Positions 21,257 to 30,635 of a stretch of DNA of 64,000 bases are shown here, piece by piece. Under the pieces are notes generated by a model, which had not been told where the DNA came from, did no database searches, and saw nothing but the letters and a program-made list of their open reading frames with translations. The stretch comes from Stachybotrys elegans (Eukaryota > Ascomycota > Sordariomycetes > Hypocreales > Stachybotryaceae). The stretch lies in assembly GCA_020746835.1 (NCBI GenBank), contig JAGPNK010000014.1:310001-374000 (forward strand), written 5' to 3'. Position numbers and translations under genes: made by a program. The stretch's first letter is position 1. Each line of letters starts with the position of its first letter.

Positions 21257-23668
21257 ATGGCTGCCAACACACCCCAAAAGAAGGACTTCCGCGTCATCAT
21301 TGTTGGTGGATCGGTTGCAGGATTGACACTTGCCTTGAGTTTCGAGCGCCTCGGTATTGACTACGTGGTGCTGGAAGCCCACAGACAGATTGACCCCCAG
21401 GTTGGGGCTTCTATTGGCATATTTTCCAACGGCGCACGTATTCTCGACCAGCTGGGCGTATACGACAACATCCTTGAATATGTCGATCCACCGACCTGGA
21501 ATGAGATGCTGACCGACCAAGGGAGGTTGGTACAGAGATCCGACTCCCTCCGTCTGATGCACGCCTGGTATGACGGCCTTTCGCTCTCCTGTCACTGCGA
21601 CCTGCTAATCTTGCAGCACCGGATACCCAGTGGCATTTCTAGAGCGACGGCAAGCTTTACAGGTCTTGTACAGTCACGTGCAAAACAAGAACAGAGTCTT
21701 GACCGGCAAGAAGGTCGTGGCTGTGGACCAAGACAAAGGCGGCGTGACAGCCATATGTGAGGACGGTTCCAGCTTCACAGGGGACATACTCGCAGGCGCA
21801 GATGGCGTGCACAGTAGGATTCGGCAAGAGATGTGGCAGCATGCCGAGGCCACCAACGGTTTGAAACGTCTGGCGACAGACAAGAAGGGTAAGCTCATTC
21901 AACAAATCATCCAGGACGAACAATAAGCTAAAATCCATACAGCAATGTCTGCTGACTATAGGTGCCTCTTTGGAATCTCTTCCCCTATACCCGGTCTGGA
22001 AGAAAAGACCATCTACCGGACTTTCAACAAGAACTGGTCATTCCTCGTCGTCATTGGAAAAGACGGCCAGTGTTTTTGGTTCGTCTTTGAAAAGCTAGAC
22101 AGTACATATCGGCCTCCAAACATGCCACGCTACAAGGAATCGCATCATGCCGACTTCATCGCACCGTTTCTTGGCAGATATGTATCGCAGACTGTCACCT
22201 TTGAGGCGCTGTGGAAGCGCAAAAAGGTTGCTACTCTGACGCCGCTCGAGGAATCGCATCACAGCCACTGGACGTACGATAGGATTGTGTGCCTTGGTGA
22301 TTCCATACACAAAATGACGCCCAACATGTAAGTCTACAGTGGTTTCTCCCCGCGCCCAAAGCACGACGACTGACTCATGTGTATAGTGGTCAAGGAGGAA
22401 ATTGGGCTATAGAGAGCGCTGCAGCATTATCAAACACAATCCAAGACCTGGTGAAGCAGACGGATGGCCAGCCCACCTTGGACCAAGTGCGTAAAGCCCT
22501 CTACGCATATCAGGAAGGCCGAAAGCCGCGGACGAAAGACGTTTGTGAGATGGCCGGCTTCGCTACGCGGCTAGAGGCCTTTGAGAACCCCATGCACCGC
22601 ATCATGTCGCTTTACGTCGTTCCCTACGCAGGCGACATGCTCGTCGATGTCCACTGTCAGTCCGTCTCAGGGGCTCCTCAGCTTAATTTCCTTCCGCAGC
22701 CGGAGCGATCCATGGTGGAGGGGACAGTGTTTCAGACGTCACAGTACGCTGGTGATGGTGACGGCTTCGCCTGGAGAGCTCTGCGTGCACTTCCTCTGCT
22801 CCTCGTCTGCGCTTCTGCTTACCATGCCGGCCGTTTGCCGTCCGGGGGATACCATGGCAGGGGAGAGAGTGAAGCGGCTATATTGATCGACATAGGCAAC
22901 TTGGTCGCCCTTCAGATCATAGGCATGGCCGAAATGGTCCGCAGGGGCAATAGCTTCTCTTGGGCCGCAGCATGGCCCGTTTTCGTCACCATGGGTCAGT
23001 GGAAGGGGCCTCTGGCATACATGATGCCGGCTTATTTCTTTCTTCACTACGTCCAGATCATCCCGGGTCGATATGGTGCTCCCTACAACCGCCACGTGCC
23101 GGTGCACTACGCCAAGACTCTCCTTCCCGCCGTTGTGGTTTCCTCTGTTTTGATGACGGCCTTGAGTCTTTTCGGGGGACAAGAGCCAAATGATGATAGC
23201 TGGACCTGGCAACCTCTGGTTGCAGTTTTGTTGCACCGCGTCCTTGCCTCATGCCTACCCGACACCACTGAAGTCGACAGAATCGACAACCATGGCAGAG
23301 ACAAGAAGTACCTGTACCTTGCCTATGGATTTGGCGGTGTTTTCAGCGCCGCTTTGTATTTCTCTGCGGGATGGACACCTATATCAGCTACGACTTGCGT
23401 ATCGGACTGTTTGCAGGTTTGGAAGGGTCTACAAGGACAGGGGCAGCCAGAGGAGAAGTGTTGGCAGGTCATTGGGTTTCACCAACTGGCGTTGATGGGC
23501 AGTGGGCTTTTCTGGCAGTTTCTTCACTTCAGAGATCTTAGACGTATCGGAAGATTGAAGACGAACCTCCTGGTTGTCATGGGTGCAGTGCTCGGCATGA
23601 CACTCGCGTTTGGTCCAGCAGCAGGTATGGCCACTGGCTGGGCTTGGAGAGAAGGAGTTTTAGTATAA
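21257..23668 (+). CDS. FAD-dependent monooxygenase fused to a multi-pass membrane domain (fusion 2)
   Basis: Four exons (21257-21567, 21617-21888, 21943-22327, 22387-23668) give about 749 residues. The FMO half carries VGGSVAG (17-22), GADG (164-167), [11 protein letters not shown] with GD at 313-314, and GQGGN right after intron 3. From ~450 to 749 it is a chain of hydrophobic segments consistent with about eight membrane helices. It has the same layout and nearly the same length as fusion 1, so the two are paralogues, but they are diverged throughout and have different intron numbers. All three introns are short GT-AG (49, 54, 59 bp). The likely role is oxidation of a prenyl chain, possibly with linked cyclisation in the membrane half. 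Its last codons and 3' flank recur twice downstream (24625-24723 and 29492-29547). Confidence 0.9.
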
Positions 23669-23706
23669 GAAGGCGTATGTCCGTCTCATGTTAAGCTTAC
23701 TACTAG
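23609..23706. repeat. Direct repeat copy 1 (3' end of FMO fusion 2)
   Basis: This segment covers the last ~20 codons, stop and 3' flank of FMO fusion 2. It recurs nearly intact at 24625-24723, and its stop-proximal part recurs at 29492-29547. Differences between copies 1 and 2 are mainly C/T and G/A changes. Confidence 0.85.
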
Positions 23707-23981
23707 GCATACTTCCGGGGCATTATAGTCTTAGAGCTCTTGAATACAATGCAATGTATCATAGAGTAGTGCGCACCCGTGAGAAACTGCTGCCGGAGGA
23801 GAGCGGGCCTGCGGATTCAGCAGCGGTTCGTCGGCGTCCATGTCTCGGTCGTCCATGAGGATAGGCTGGGCTGCACCAGGCAGCGCCGGAAGATGGTGGC
23901 CCCGAGTATGGCCCAGACCGGCAGATAATACTCCTATAAGTAGTCTTCCGGTATATCCGACGTGAAGTGTAATCTAACGAC

Positions 23982-24509
23982 ATGGGTTGCAAATGGTGTA
24001 TTTTCTCACTGGTGGACTACTGCATGATCATTCGTCCAGATCCCACGAGCGCCGAGGCGAGTGCCATAGCTACGTTGAAGGCCGGCCGTCCCGGTGACTC
24101 TATCAACCACACCGACTGGGGCAATCTGATGCAGGACCCTATCGTCGTGTCCATCGAGACTAAGGCTCAAGGTGGAGATGCCGTCAAGGGGACATGGCAG
24201 ATGGCGACTTGGCAAGCGTGCCAGTGGCGAAGCCTCCGGGACCTCGACCCATCTCCATGACGTGACGTGCTCGGCTTCCTTCCAGGCATCTTTGTCCAGG
24301 GGCATGAATGGTTCTTTGTGGCATCCATCCCTGGGACCTCGCCCCTTCAGTCGGTATATTTCGACAAGATTCCAATCGGATCAACTAGTAATCCATATGG
24401 CATTTGCAAAATCTTGGCAGGGCTGTACTATCTTCGATCGTGGGCAGAAGAACGTTACTGGCCAATGTATCGCCAGCGTCTCCTGGCAACAAATGACGAC
24501 TTGCAGTAG
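23982..24509 (+). pseudogene. PD-(D/E)XK nuclease-like protein, copy 1, interrupted by a stop
   Basis: One continuous frame apart from a TGA at 24258-24260. Before the stop lies QDPIVVSIETKAQGG, where IETK is the E-x-K core of the PD-(D/E)XK fold. After it lie LGFLPGIFVQGHEWFFVASI, KIPIGSTSNPYG and RSWAEERYWPMY, which correspond to the C-terminal part of the fungal PD-(D/E)XK nuclease-like family (PF20516-like). The TGA could come from CGA by C-to-T change. The 5' end is missing or unclear: full family members are about 400 residues. No function is established for this family in fungi. Confidence 0.65.
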
Positions 24510-24624
24510 CAGTGGATTACTATTTCCTGTCAATGCCTTGGTTGATGCAATAACAGTCAGATATATGCCCCATCTTGGTTGTCTGGTCCGTGAGGTATAT
24601 TTCGCCTAGTCTTGCTAGCGATCT

Positions 24625-24723
24625 TTTGGTCCAGCATCAGGCATGGTTACTGGCTAGGCTTGGAGAGAAGGAGTTTTAGTCTAAAAAGGCACATGCCTAT
24701 CATATGTTGAAGCTTACTACTAG
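24625..24723. repeat. Direct repeat copy 2 of the FMO fusion 2 3' end
   Basis: It begins tttggtccagcatcagg and ends aagcttactactag, in the same orientation as copy 1. It carries a degraded version of the FMO C-terminal codons including the gagaaggagttttag stop. It follows the PD-(D/E)XK pseudogene, so the pseudogene is bracketed by copies 1 and 2. Confidence 0.85.
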
Positions 24724-25062
24724 CAGTTAATGAGTTATTGTATATAGCTAGATAACTGAAGCATTGACATAAAGATAGATAATTTTATATAGGACTATAT
24801 ATAAGCTATAACTACTCTAGATAACAAGGGAAAAGCAAAGACCACATACTTAAGTGTAGCATCGTAGCTCGCCCGGTATGGCCACTACTTACCGAGAGCT
24901 CTAGCACATTTCAATAGACAAAGGCTTGACCAATGGCAGGCACTGTGATGTTTGATAGGTTAGAGTCAAGGATCCTCCGCGTGAAACTGGCGGTTGAATT
25001 TGACCCTGCCCGAGTTACGCAAAATTGATGGAAGTGATCCTGGCTGCTGCTGTATGCGCAAG
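24724..25062. other. AT-rich intergenic segment
   Basis: There is a tata-rich stretch near 24735-24830 and no recognised gene. Confidence 0.5.
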
Positions 25063-25869
25063 TTACAGTGACAAGCTTTTCTCGATATCGAACCCATCAG
25101 CCTGTTGGAAATAATATCCTCTTTGATTGGCCAGGAGCCGCAACTTGCCCACACCATCTCCTCGTTCTATTTCGACATCGCAATTATAATGGGTGTGCCC
25201 AAAGGCCCAGACTTTGACCTTGGCATTAGTGAAACATGGCTCGTTCATTAGATCTGTAGAAAATCCACTGGTAATGCGGCTCCCGATGTGTCGCGGATCA
25301 TTGACGTTGACATGGCGAGATGGGCTCCAGTGAGTGAGAATTATAATGGTGCTCGCGTTCTGGTGGGCATCGAGCTCAGCTACCTGATCGTTTAGCCAGG
25401 TAAGATCGCGAACATGGGCATCATTGTGCTTGGCCACTGTCCAGTCTTGGATCAAGTAGAAATCGTTGATCACCATCTCAACAGCCATCTGGCTCTCGTT
25501 CGGGACACGCGAAAAGAGACTACATCCTAGGATGAAGGTATTTGTGCCAGGTGGATGGAATACACCGCGATCTAGCAGCACAAACTCCCCGAGAGAGCTA
25601 TCGCGTCCGACCTCTTCCTGAAAGTCTCTGAGAATAGTGAGAGTCTTTTCCCAGGTGGAGTAGTAGGCTTCGTGGTTGCCTGGGACGAAGAGAACAGCCT
25701 TGAACTGACGGAGCTGTTCCGTTAGGAAAGCTAGAACCTCGTCCTTGTGAGGAACCACATTGCCAATGTCGCCTAGCAGGGCCAAATAGGGCGCTCGGGG
25801 TGAGATGGTGAAGAGGTCGTACCCCTTTGGCGATTCAAGGTGCAAATCCGACAGAATGTGGATATCCAT
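25063..25869 (-). CDS. Calcineurin-like metallophosphoesterase
   Basis: A single exon of 268 residues. The metal-binding motifs are all present and in order: SDLHLE (residues 7-12), GDIGN (~34-38), GNHEAYY (~63-69), THWSPS (~180) and GHTHYN (~224-229). The family hydrolyses phosphomono- or diesters with two metal ions; the substrate cannot be told. No signal peptide is seen, so it is probably cytosolic. It lies in the patchy accessory segment between two broken nuclease-like genes and looks intact. Similar small MPPE genes are frequent in fungal accessory regions. Confidence 0.9.
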   Translation of the reverse strand: MDIHILSDLHLESPKGYDLFTISPRAPYLALLGDIGNVVPHKDEVLAFLTEQLRQFKAVLFVPGNHEAYYSTWEKTLTILRDFQEEVGRDSSLGEFVLLDRGVFHPPGTNTFILGCSLFSRVPNESQMAVEMVINDFYLIQDWTVAKHNDAHVRDLTWLNDQVAELDAHQNASTIIILTHWSPSRHVNVNDPRHIGSRITSGFSTDLMNEPCFTNAKVKVWAFGHTHYNCDVEIERGDGVGKLRLLANQRGYYFQQADGFDIEKSLSL

Positions 25870-26223
25870 GATGGCGCGTTGGCTTTTTGCATGTTAGAGG
25901 GGATAAGCCCATGCCAGTATCGTTTACTATTAAGCCTTAAATATAAGGCATAACTAAGGTATCCCCCATGACTACGGCTCCTCGCAGCCGCATAGCTTCT
26001 ACACATAACTACGGCTTCTAATGCATTGCATAGGGTAAGCTTGGTCCTCATGTCGTTGGGGAAACCATCGTGGAATTATATTAGCGGGGGGGGGCCCATA
26101 CCATGCTACTTTCAGGCCGGGTGGGCGACTAAGGACCCGGTTCTAGATCCCCTGCCGCATTTTGCAAACACCTTCACTCGTCCAATAATCGTCACGTCCA
26201 AGTGCCTCGCAGCCTGAAATGAC
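25870..26223. other. Intergenic
   Basis: It includes a G9 run near 26085-26093 and AT-rich sequence; no gene was recognised. Confidence 0.5.
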
Positions 26224-26350
26224 TTGATTTGCAGCTCGATCAAGCTCACCGGCGCAACCGCCATGGTCGACCCGTCCTACGATGGCGTCTTAAGCTGGCT
26301 CTGCACGCTGTCCGGGAGTTCATCTACCGATCGCTCTGATAATCTCTGCC

Positions 26351-26873
26351 ATGTTCGAGCAGACGGCAAAGGCGGTGCATCAAAAGATGCCTTGTCCGAA
26401 ACCAAGCCGTCCTGGAAAAGACGACGACTGCCACCCCGCACAACCCATCACCGTAAGCATCGAGACTAAGAAGAGCGAGGGCTTTGAGGAGGTCGTTCTA
26501 CAGATTGGCGTGTGGCACGCCGCTCACTGGACGTACCTGGATCGCATCGCCAAGAAGAGGAACACTCACCTCGACGGTTTGGAGTTTCTGCCGGGGTTGA
26601 TTGTCAGCGGAGCAGACTGGTATTTTGTGGCTTCAACGAGACAGGGCCACAAGACTGTGAGTGCTTCAAGTCCTCATTTCCCCACCGAGACCCCTTTTAC
26701 CTTGTTTGACTAACGGGATCCCACCTCGTGGTAGACCTTGTGGAAAAAAACAGTGGATTGGATCAACGGAATCGCTCATTGGAGCCTACAAGGTTGTTCG
26801 GGCGATCCAGTATCTCGCACGGTGGTCTAGTGCAGTGTATTGGCCCTGGTTTTCATCAACGCTTCTACCGTGA
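26351..26873 (+). pseudogene. PD-(D/E)XK nuclease-like protein, copy 2, with a homopolymer frameshift
   Basis: The first exon encodes QPITVSIETKKSEG (E-x-K core), then ...LEFLPGLIVSGADWYFVAS. An intron at 26657-26734 (gtgagt to gtag) leads into a second exon with IGSTESLIGAYKVV and LARWSSAVYWPWF. The join is one base out of frame, and the mismatch lies in an A7 run at 26744-26750. The 5' end upstream of 26351 is in another frame (26224-26469) and is also disturbed. It is a paralogue of copy 1 at 23982 with similar spacing of the shared motifs. It could be a real pseudogene or an intact gene with assembly errors. Confidence 0.65.
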
Positions 26874-27645
26874 GTTGATGCAACATGTCGGTTCAACATG
26901 ACCACAACGAAGGTGTTGAGATGGGGAAATTAGGCCCAAGTTGCTACAGGGAGCCCTGGCCAGGCTGCCCAAAACTGTATAAGTAGATTAGTTCGAGGAA
27001 CCCAAAAATGCCATGCTTTTTCCCTCTTTTGCATTACTTTTCTAAAATCGTGTGACATGCCTGCTTTCGGATCAGTTGGTTTAAACTGACTGCAAGCAGC
27101 TATCTGAATTACTGACTGTTCTGTGGGTGGTGTTGCGTTTTCCCTCATCTCAGCGTTGACGACGATGACGCCCTCAAACTAGGCGGCAACGACCGTCTAT
27201 GACCATGGCTTAATGTAGATGCAAGAGACATGAAAAGTGCCGCGGATACACGCTTGTCTCCGCCACCATCACCATGGCGGGATGCCTCTATTTTTCGGCC
27301 ACTACTTAGTCTGCATTGCGGTACGGAAAGTTGAGAGGTAACATTTGAGGAGAAAGCTGCACTGAAGCTAATGACAAGTCGAGATGCACTCAAACCAGCG
27401 TTCCCAAGTATCCAGCCCTCTTGGTCTACTCCGACTCGACGGATATCTGGCATGCCAGACGATAAAGATGTGCGCCGAATGAACATGAACCATTCCGAAT
27501 TCATCCAAATAATCCCATTAGGGCACGCGATCGGGAAATCCCACATGAGGCGGTATCAATGTGTCGATGAAAGGTGGCTTCCGGCTGGTGACTCGATCAA
27601 GATAGCTACTGCCTGCAGGCGAGTGACGTAACGGGACAGCAGCTG
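26874..27645. other. Accessory segment without a clear gene; carries a short repeat
   Basis: Minus-strand frames (27546-27145) begin with MWDFPIACPNGI, which matches MWDFPFVCPNGI encoded near 28750. The rest is not recognisable. It looks like debris of a duplicated sequence. Confidence 0.45.
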
Positions 27646-28469
27646 CTAAACTAGCTTCTTGAGGAAAAAGCCCTTAGCCTTGAGCAGGTGCGCCAGTTCC
27701 GATCGTTTGCCAACGCCGGGGAAGGCTCCTGCGCTGTAGGTGGTGAAGACGTCGCTTGTGACTGTGGCTAGGAAGGGGCGGTGTTTCTCGGCGCCAGATA
27801 ATGTACCTCGGTTTCTTAAGTTGATCATAACGAGGTCAAACTTGAGTCTGTAGGATCCTTGCATGCGGCACGAAAGATCGTCAAAGATGAAGAAGCAGCT
27901 TTCCCCTCCATCCAAATTCACGACGACAGAGGCCGTCGCAACGTCTGATCCCACTAGAAGGTTTGGGTGCCTATACTCCTCTTCGGCCTTGCGCGAGACA
28001 TCTTGCTTTCCGGTCTCATCGAGAATCGAGCATTTCACGACGTAATTCTCAAAGCATAGATATTTCTCAACCTCAGGATCGGATAGTCTGGTACTCTCGA
28101 TAATGAGTTCAAGTATTGGCTCTGGACGAATCGTCCGCCTGTCTTTCTCACTAAGGGCGCAGTATCTGGCGCACTTAGGTTGGTCGTGGATCTTGAGTTG
28201 GAACTGAATGTCACTCAAGGCTGTTCTCTCCTCCCCTAGGAGGTTAGGTAATCGTAAAGGATTGGGCCTTATATCAGGCCATCGGTTCATTACTGCAACT
28301 TGGCTAAGAGGCGGTAAGGTGTGGTTGCCAAAGTGAGAAGCCGAGACAGTAGTAGAGCCAAGAGTGACGCTAGACGTGCCATAAAGTGTTTGGGGGGGCA
28401 AGTAAATGGAGGGGCATGATCGCGATCTTTCGGGTCATCGCCGCCATAATGAGGAACGGTAGAAGCCAT
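27646..28469 (-). CDS. Velvet-domain regulatory protein, possibly frameshifted
   Basis: The minus-strand frame carries velvet-factor landmarks: RYCALSEKDRRTIRPEPILE, YVVKCSILDE, NLLVGSDVATASVVVN, CFFIFDDLSCRMQGSYRLKF, and near the end VFTTYSAGAFPGVG followed by a short tail. Velvet proteins (VeA, VelB, VelC, VosA) are fungal DNA-binding regulators of development and secondary metabolism. The N-terminus from ATG 28469 (MASTVPHYGGDDPKD) is one base out of phase with the domain; the shift coincides with a G7 run at 28392-28398. The protein would be only about 275 residues with almost nothing beyond the velvet domain. It does not look like one of the core velvet genes because of its divergence and its setting among broken accessory genes. 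Confidence 0.75.
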
Positions 28470-28800
28470 GCTTGTATGCGTGGACGGTGGCAAAATGCCT
28501 CGCTTGTTGGCAATTGGAACACCTTCTCGCGCCCGACGCCACGGCGGTATCGCGACGGAAGCTTCCGGCCAATTGCGGTATGTGGCTGGAAAACTTTGAC
28601 ATCAGCCGCAGCCACAAGCGTCAAGCTTTTCTCAATCGAATTTTCTAACCAATTGTTATCTATCGATCTGATATTGTCTTTATCGTCAGAGGGGGCCTCC
28701 TCGAAGTCACTGGTCTGTATCCCATTGGGGCACACGAACGGGAAATCCCACATTGGAACAGCAGAACAAGAAGTGAAAGAACAAAGATTGAGGAGCACAG
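28470..28800. repeat. Dispersed repeat upstream of the velvet gene
   Basis: On the minus strand, 28705-28612 encodes APSDDKDNIRSIDNNW and matches the plus strand at 61355-61450 (APSDDKDNIKSIDNNW) over roughly 90 bp and beyond. The adjacent part near 28720-28750 matches 27510-27546. No intact gene was recognised. Confidence 0.65.
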
Positions 28801-29794
28801 GTATTTGTATCCTTGAGCCGCTGGGGTGTGGCCGCAGTGAAAATCAATCAGCGTAATTGTGCTATTGTATTTGCTTTTGTGAGACATAGTGGGGAGCTGA
28901 GCGTCTGCCACGTCACGCAGACACTAAACCAACAAAAAAGCAACATTATAGGCACCCTCCAGCAACGCACGCAGCTCCTTTACCACCACCACAAGCTTCT
29001 GGCCGCTCAGCCGCGCCCCGCTCTACTTCTGTCGCCGCTGCACCATCTTCGCCGTGGAGGGACACTGGGATCATAGACTGGGAATCTGCAGCTTGCTGTC
29101 CGCGGTTTTGGATAGGAATGAAGCCTGTATATGCTGGAGCATTTTAGTTGGAATGTGCACCTTATGGTGCGAGAAAAGGCTTGCATGGCAGTCTTGGCAG
29201 AGAAAAGTGAGGCTCTGCGAAATCAGGCTATGAAACAAGTGGGTGGAGTGGCTGCTTACTTGTCAGCTGGCCCTGCCAGACAACGCCCCTTATCATCTTG
29301 TTGCCCTTTATTGTCACGGTCGGTTCCTAACTATGACCAAGTCCAATCGTATCGGGGCTAGGGCGTGTATACCGTTGAGCATATGCTACGTGACCCCATC
29401 ACATGACTTCCAAGATGGTTGTGTCGCAACAAGCAGATCCTGATAGTAGATCCCATCAAAGGTAGGGGCAGTTACATGCCGGAATGCGCTAGCGTGGAGA
29501 GGAGTTCTAATATAAGAAATCATATGCCCGTCTCATGTTGAAGCTTGTCGCTACTGCCCACCGTGTGCAATCAAAGCAATTTGATTCATTGTTGAGGACA
29601 CTACTGTAACATGTGACTCCCTTCCACAGCCGCGGAAAGAAAGGATAGAAGGGTAAGGTGATCTGCCAATTGTTCAAAGGCCGAGCAGAGTCACGTCAGG
29701 CCCGCTCCCACCGCGAACCCGCGAGACTGAACCGGCCCTACATGCAGGGCCGTCCGTGGATCGTAGCTTGACTTCCTCCACGTGAGACAGTGCG
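28801..29794. other. Accessory segment without a clear gene
   Basis: Only short frames occur here. It contains the third copy of the FMO fusion 2 3' end at 29492-29547. Confidence 0.5.
29492..29547. repeat. Direct repeat copy 3 (partial) of the FMO fusion 2 3' end
   Basis: It begins gcgtggagaggagttctaa and ends cccgtctcatgttgaagctt, in the same orientation as copies 1 and 2. It covers the stop-proximal part and 3' flank only. Confidence 0.7.
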
Positions 29795-30158
29795 TCAAAT
29801 CCCCAGTTTGCCGATGTCCTTCGAGAGATCATCCACGGAGTAATTGCCCGCCATCGAATTCCTGCTGGCTTCAACTGACCTTTGCCACATCTCGTTGAGA
29901 TTGACTGCTGTCAGCTCTCCTCGTGCCATATTATAACAAGAGCCAGGCCACCTTCTCCCCGAAAGTCTACTCAACGATGCCATTGATCGTTCTGCGGTGC
30001 GCCTCGGCGAAGGCCTTCAGAAACAGGCTGCCCGACGCCTCAATCGCCTTGAGCGTTTCAGGATCGATGGCCTTGGCACCCGGAGGTATGCTGCCGGGAA
30101 TCTGGACGTTTTCACCGGCAAATCCATTCGCTGGACGGTTGATGTAGTTGCTGTTCAA
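29795..30158 (-). CDS. Hypothetical small protein
   Basis: The minus-strand frame starts MNSNYINRPANGFAGENV and has protein-like composition (PPGAKAIDPETLKAIEASG). It stops soon after INGIVE. A possible intron (about 29977-29920) would join it to LTAVNLNEMWQRSVEASRN and a stop at 29795, giving roughly 100 residues. The donor is weak. No domain was recognised. Confidence 0.35.
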
Positions 30159-30635
30159 GCCAGCGCTGCTCTGTGGCGAGCCTCCTTAATTATGGCGGCT
30201 ACAAGTAAGCGCCACGTGGGTATTTCGTGCCATCCCCAATGCCACTGCCCACATTCATCCAGTATGGTGAGGAAAAGAGTGTGCAGTGTAAGAGGCCATC
30301 GCCAGGCGTACAGGGTAGGCGACTGGCCGAGCCACAGGTGGCTGCGATGTCACAAGCCATACTGACCAGTCACTTCAGTGTATCTATTTTTTATCTATAC
30401 CCTTCTCTTTTTTTCTTTTTTCTTTTTTTTTCTTTGGCCATCTTCCCCTCCTTCTTCACCTTCCCCTCTTTCTTCTTCTTGGCCTTGTGTCTTGTTTTCC
30501 CTTATACCTCAATACAGTCTCCTATAAGTCTTTGGCCCTCCCTAGAGTTCGGGATGGACCTAGAGTTCGGTCAACCACAGTATAGTACTTACCTTCCTGG
30601 CGAGGAACTCGACTGACAAGTTCAGCAGATTCGGA

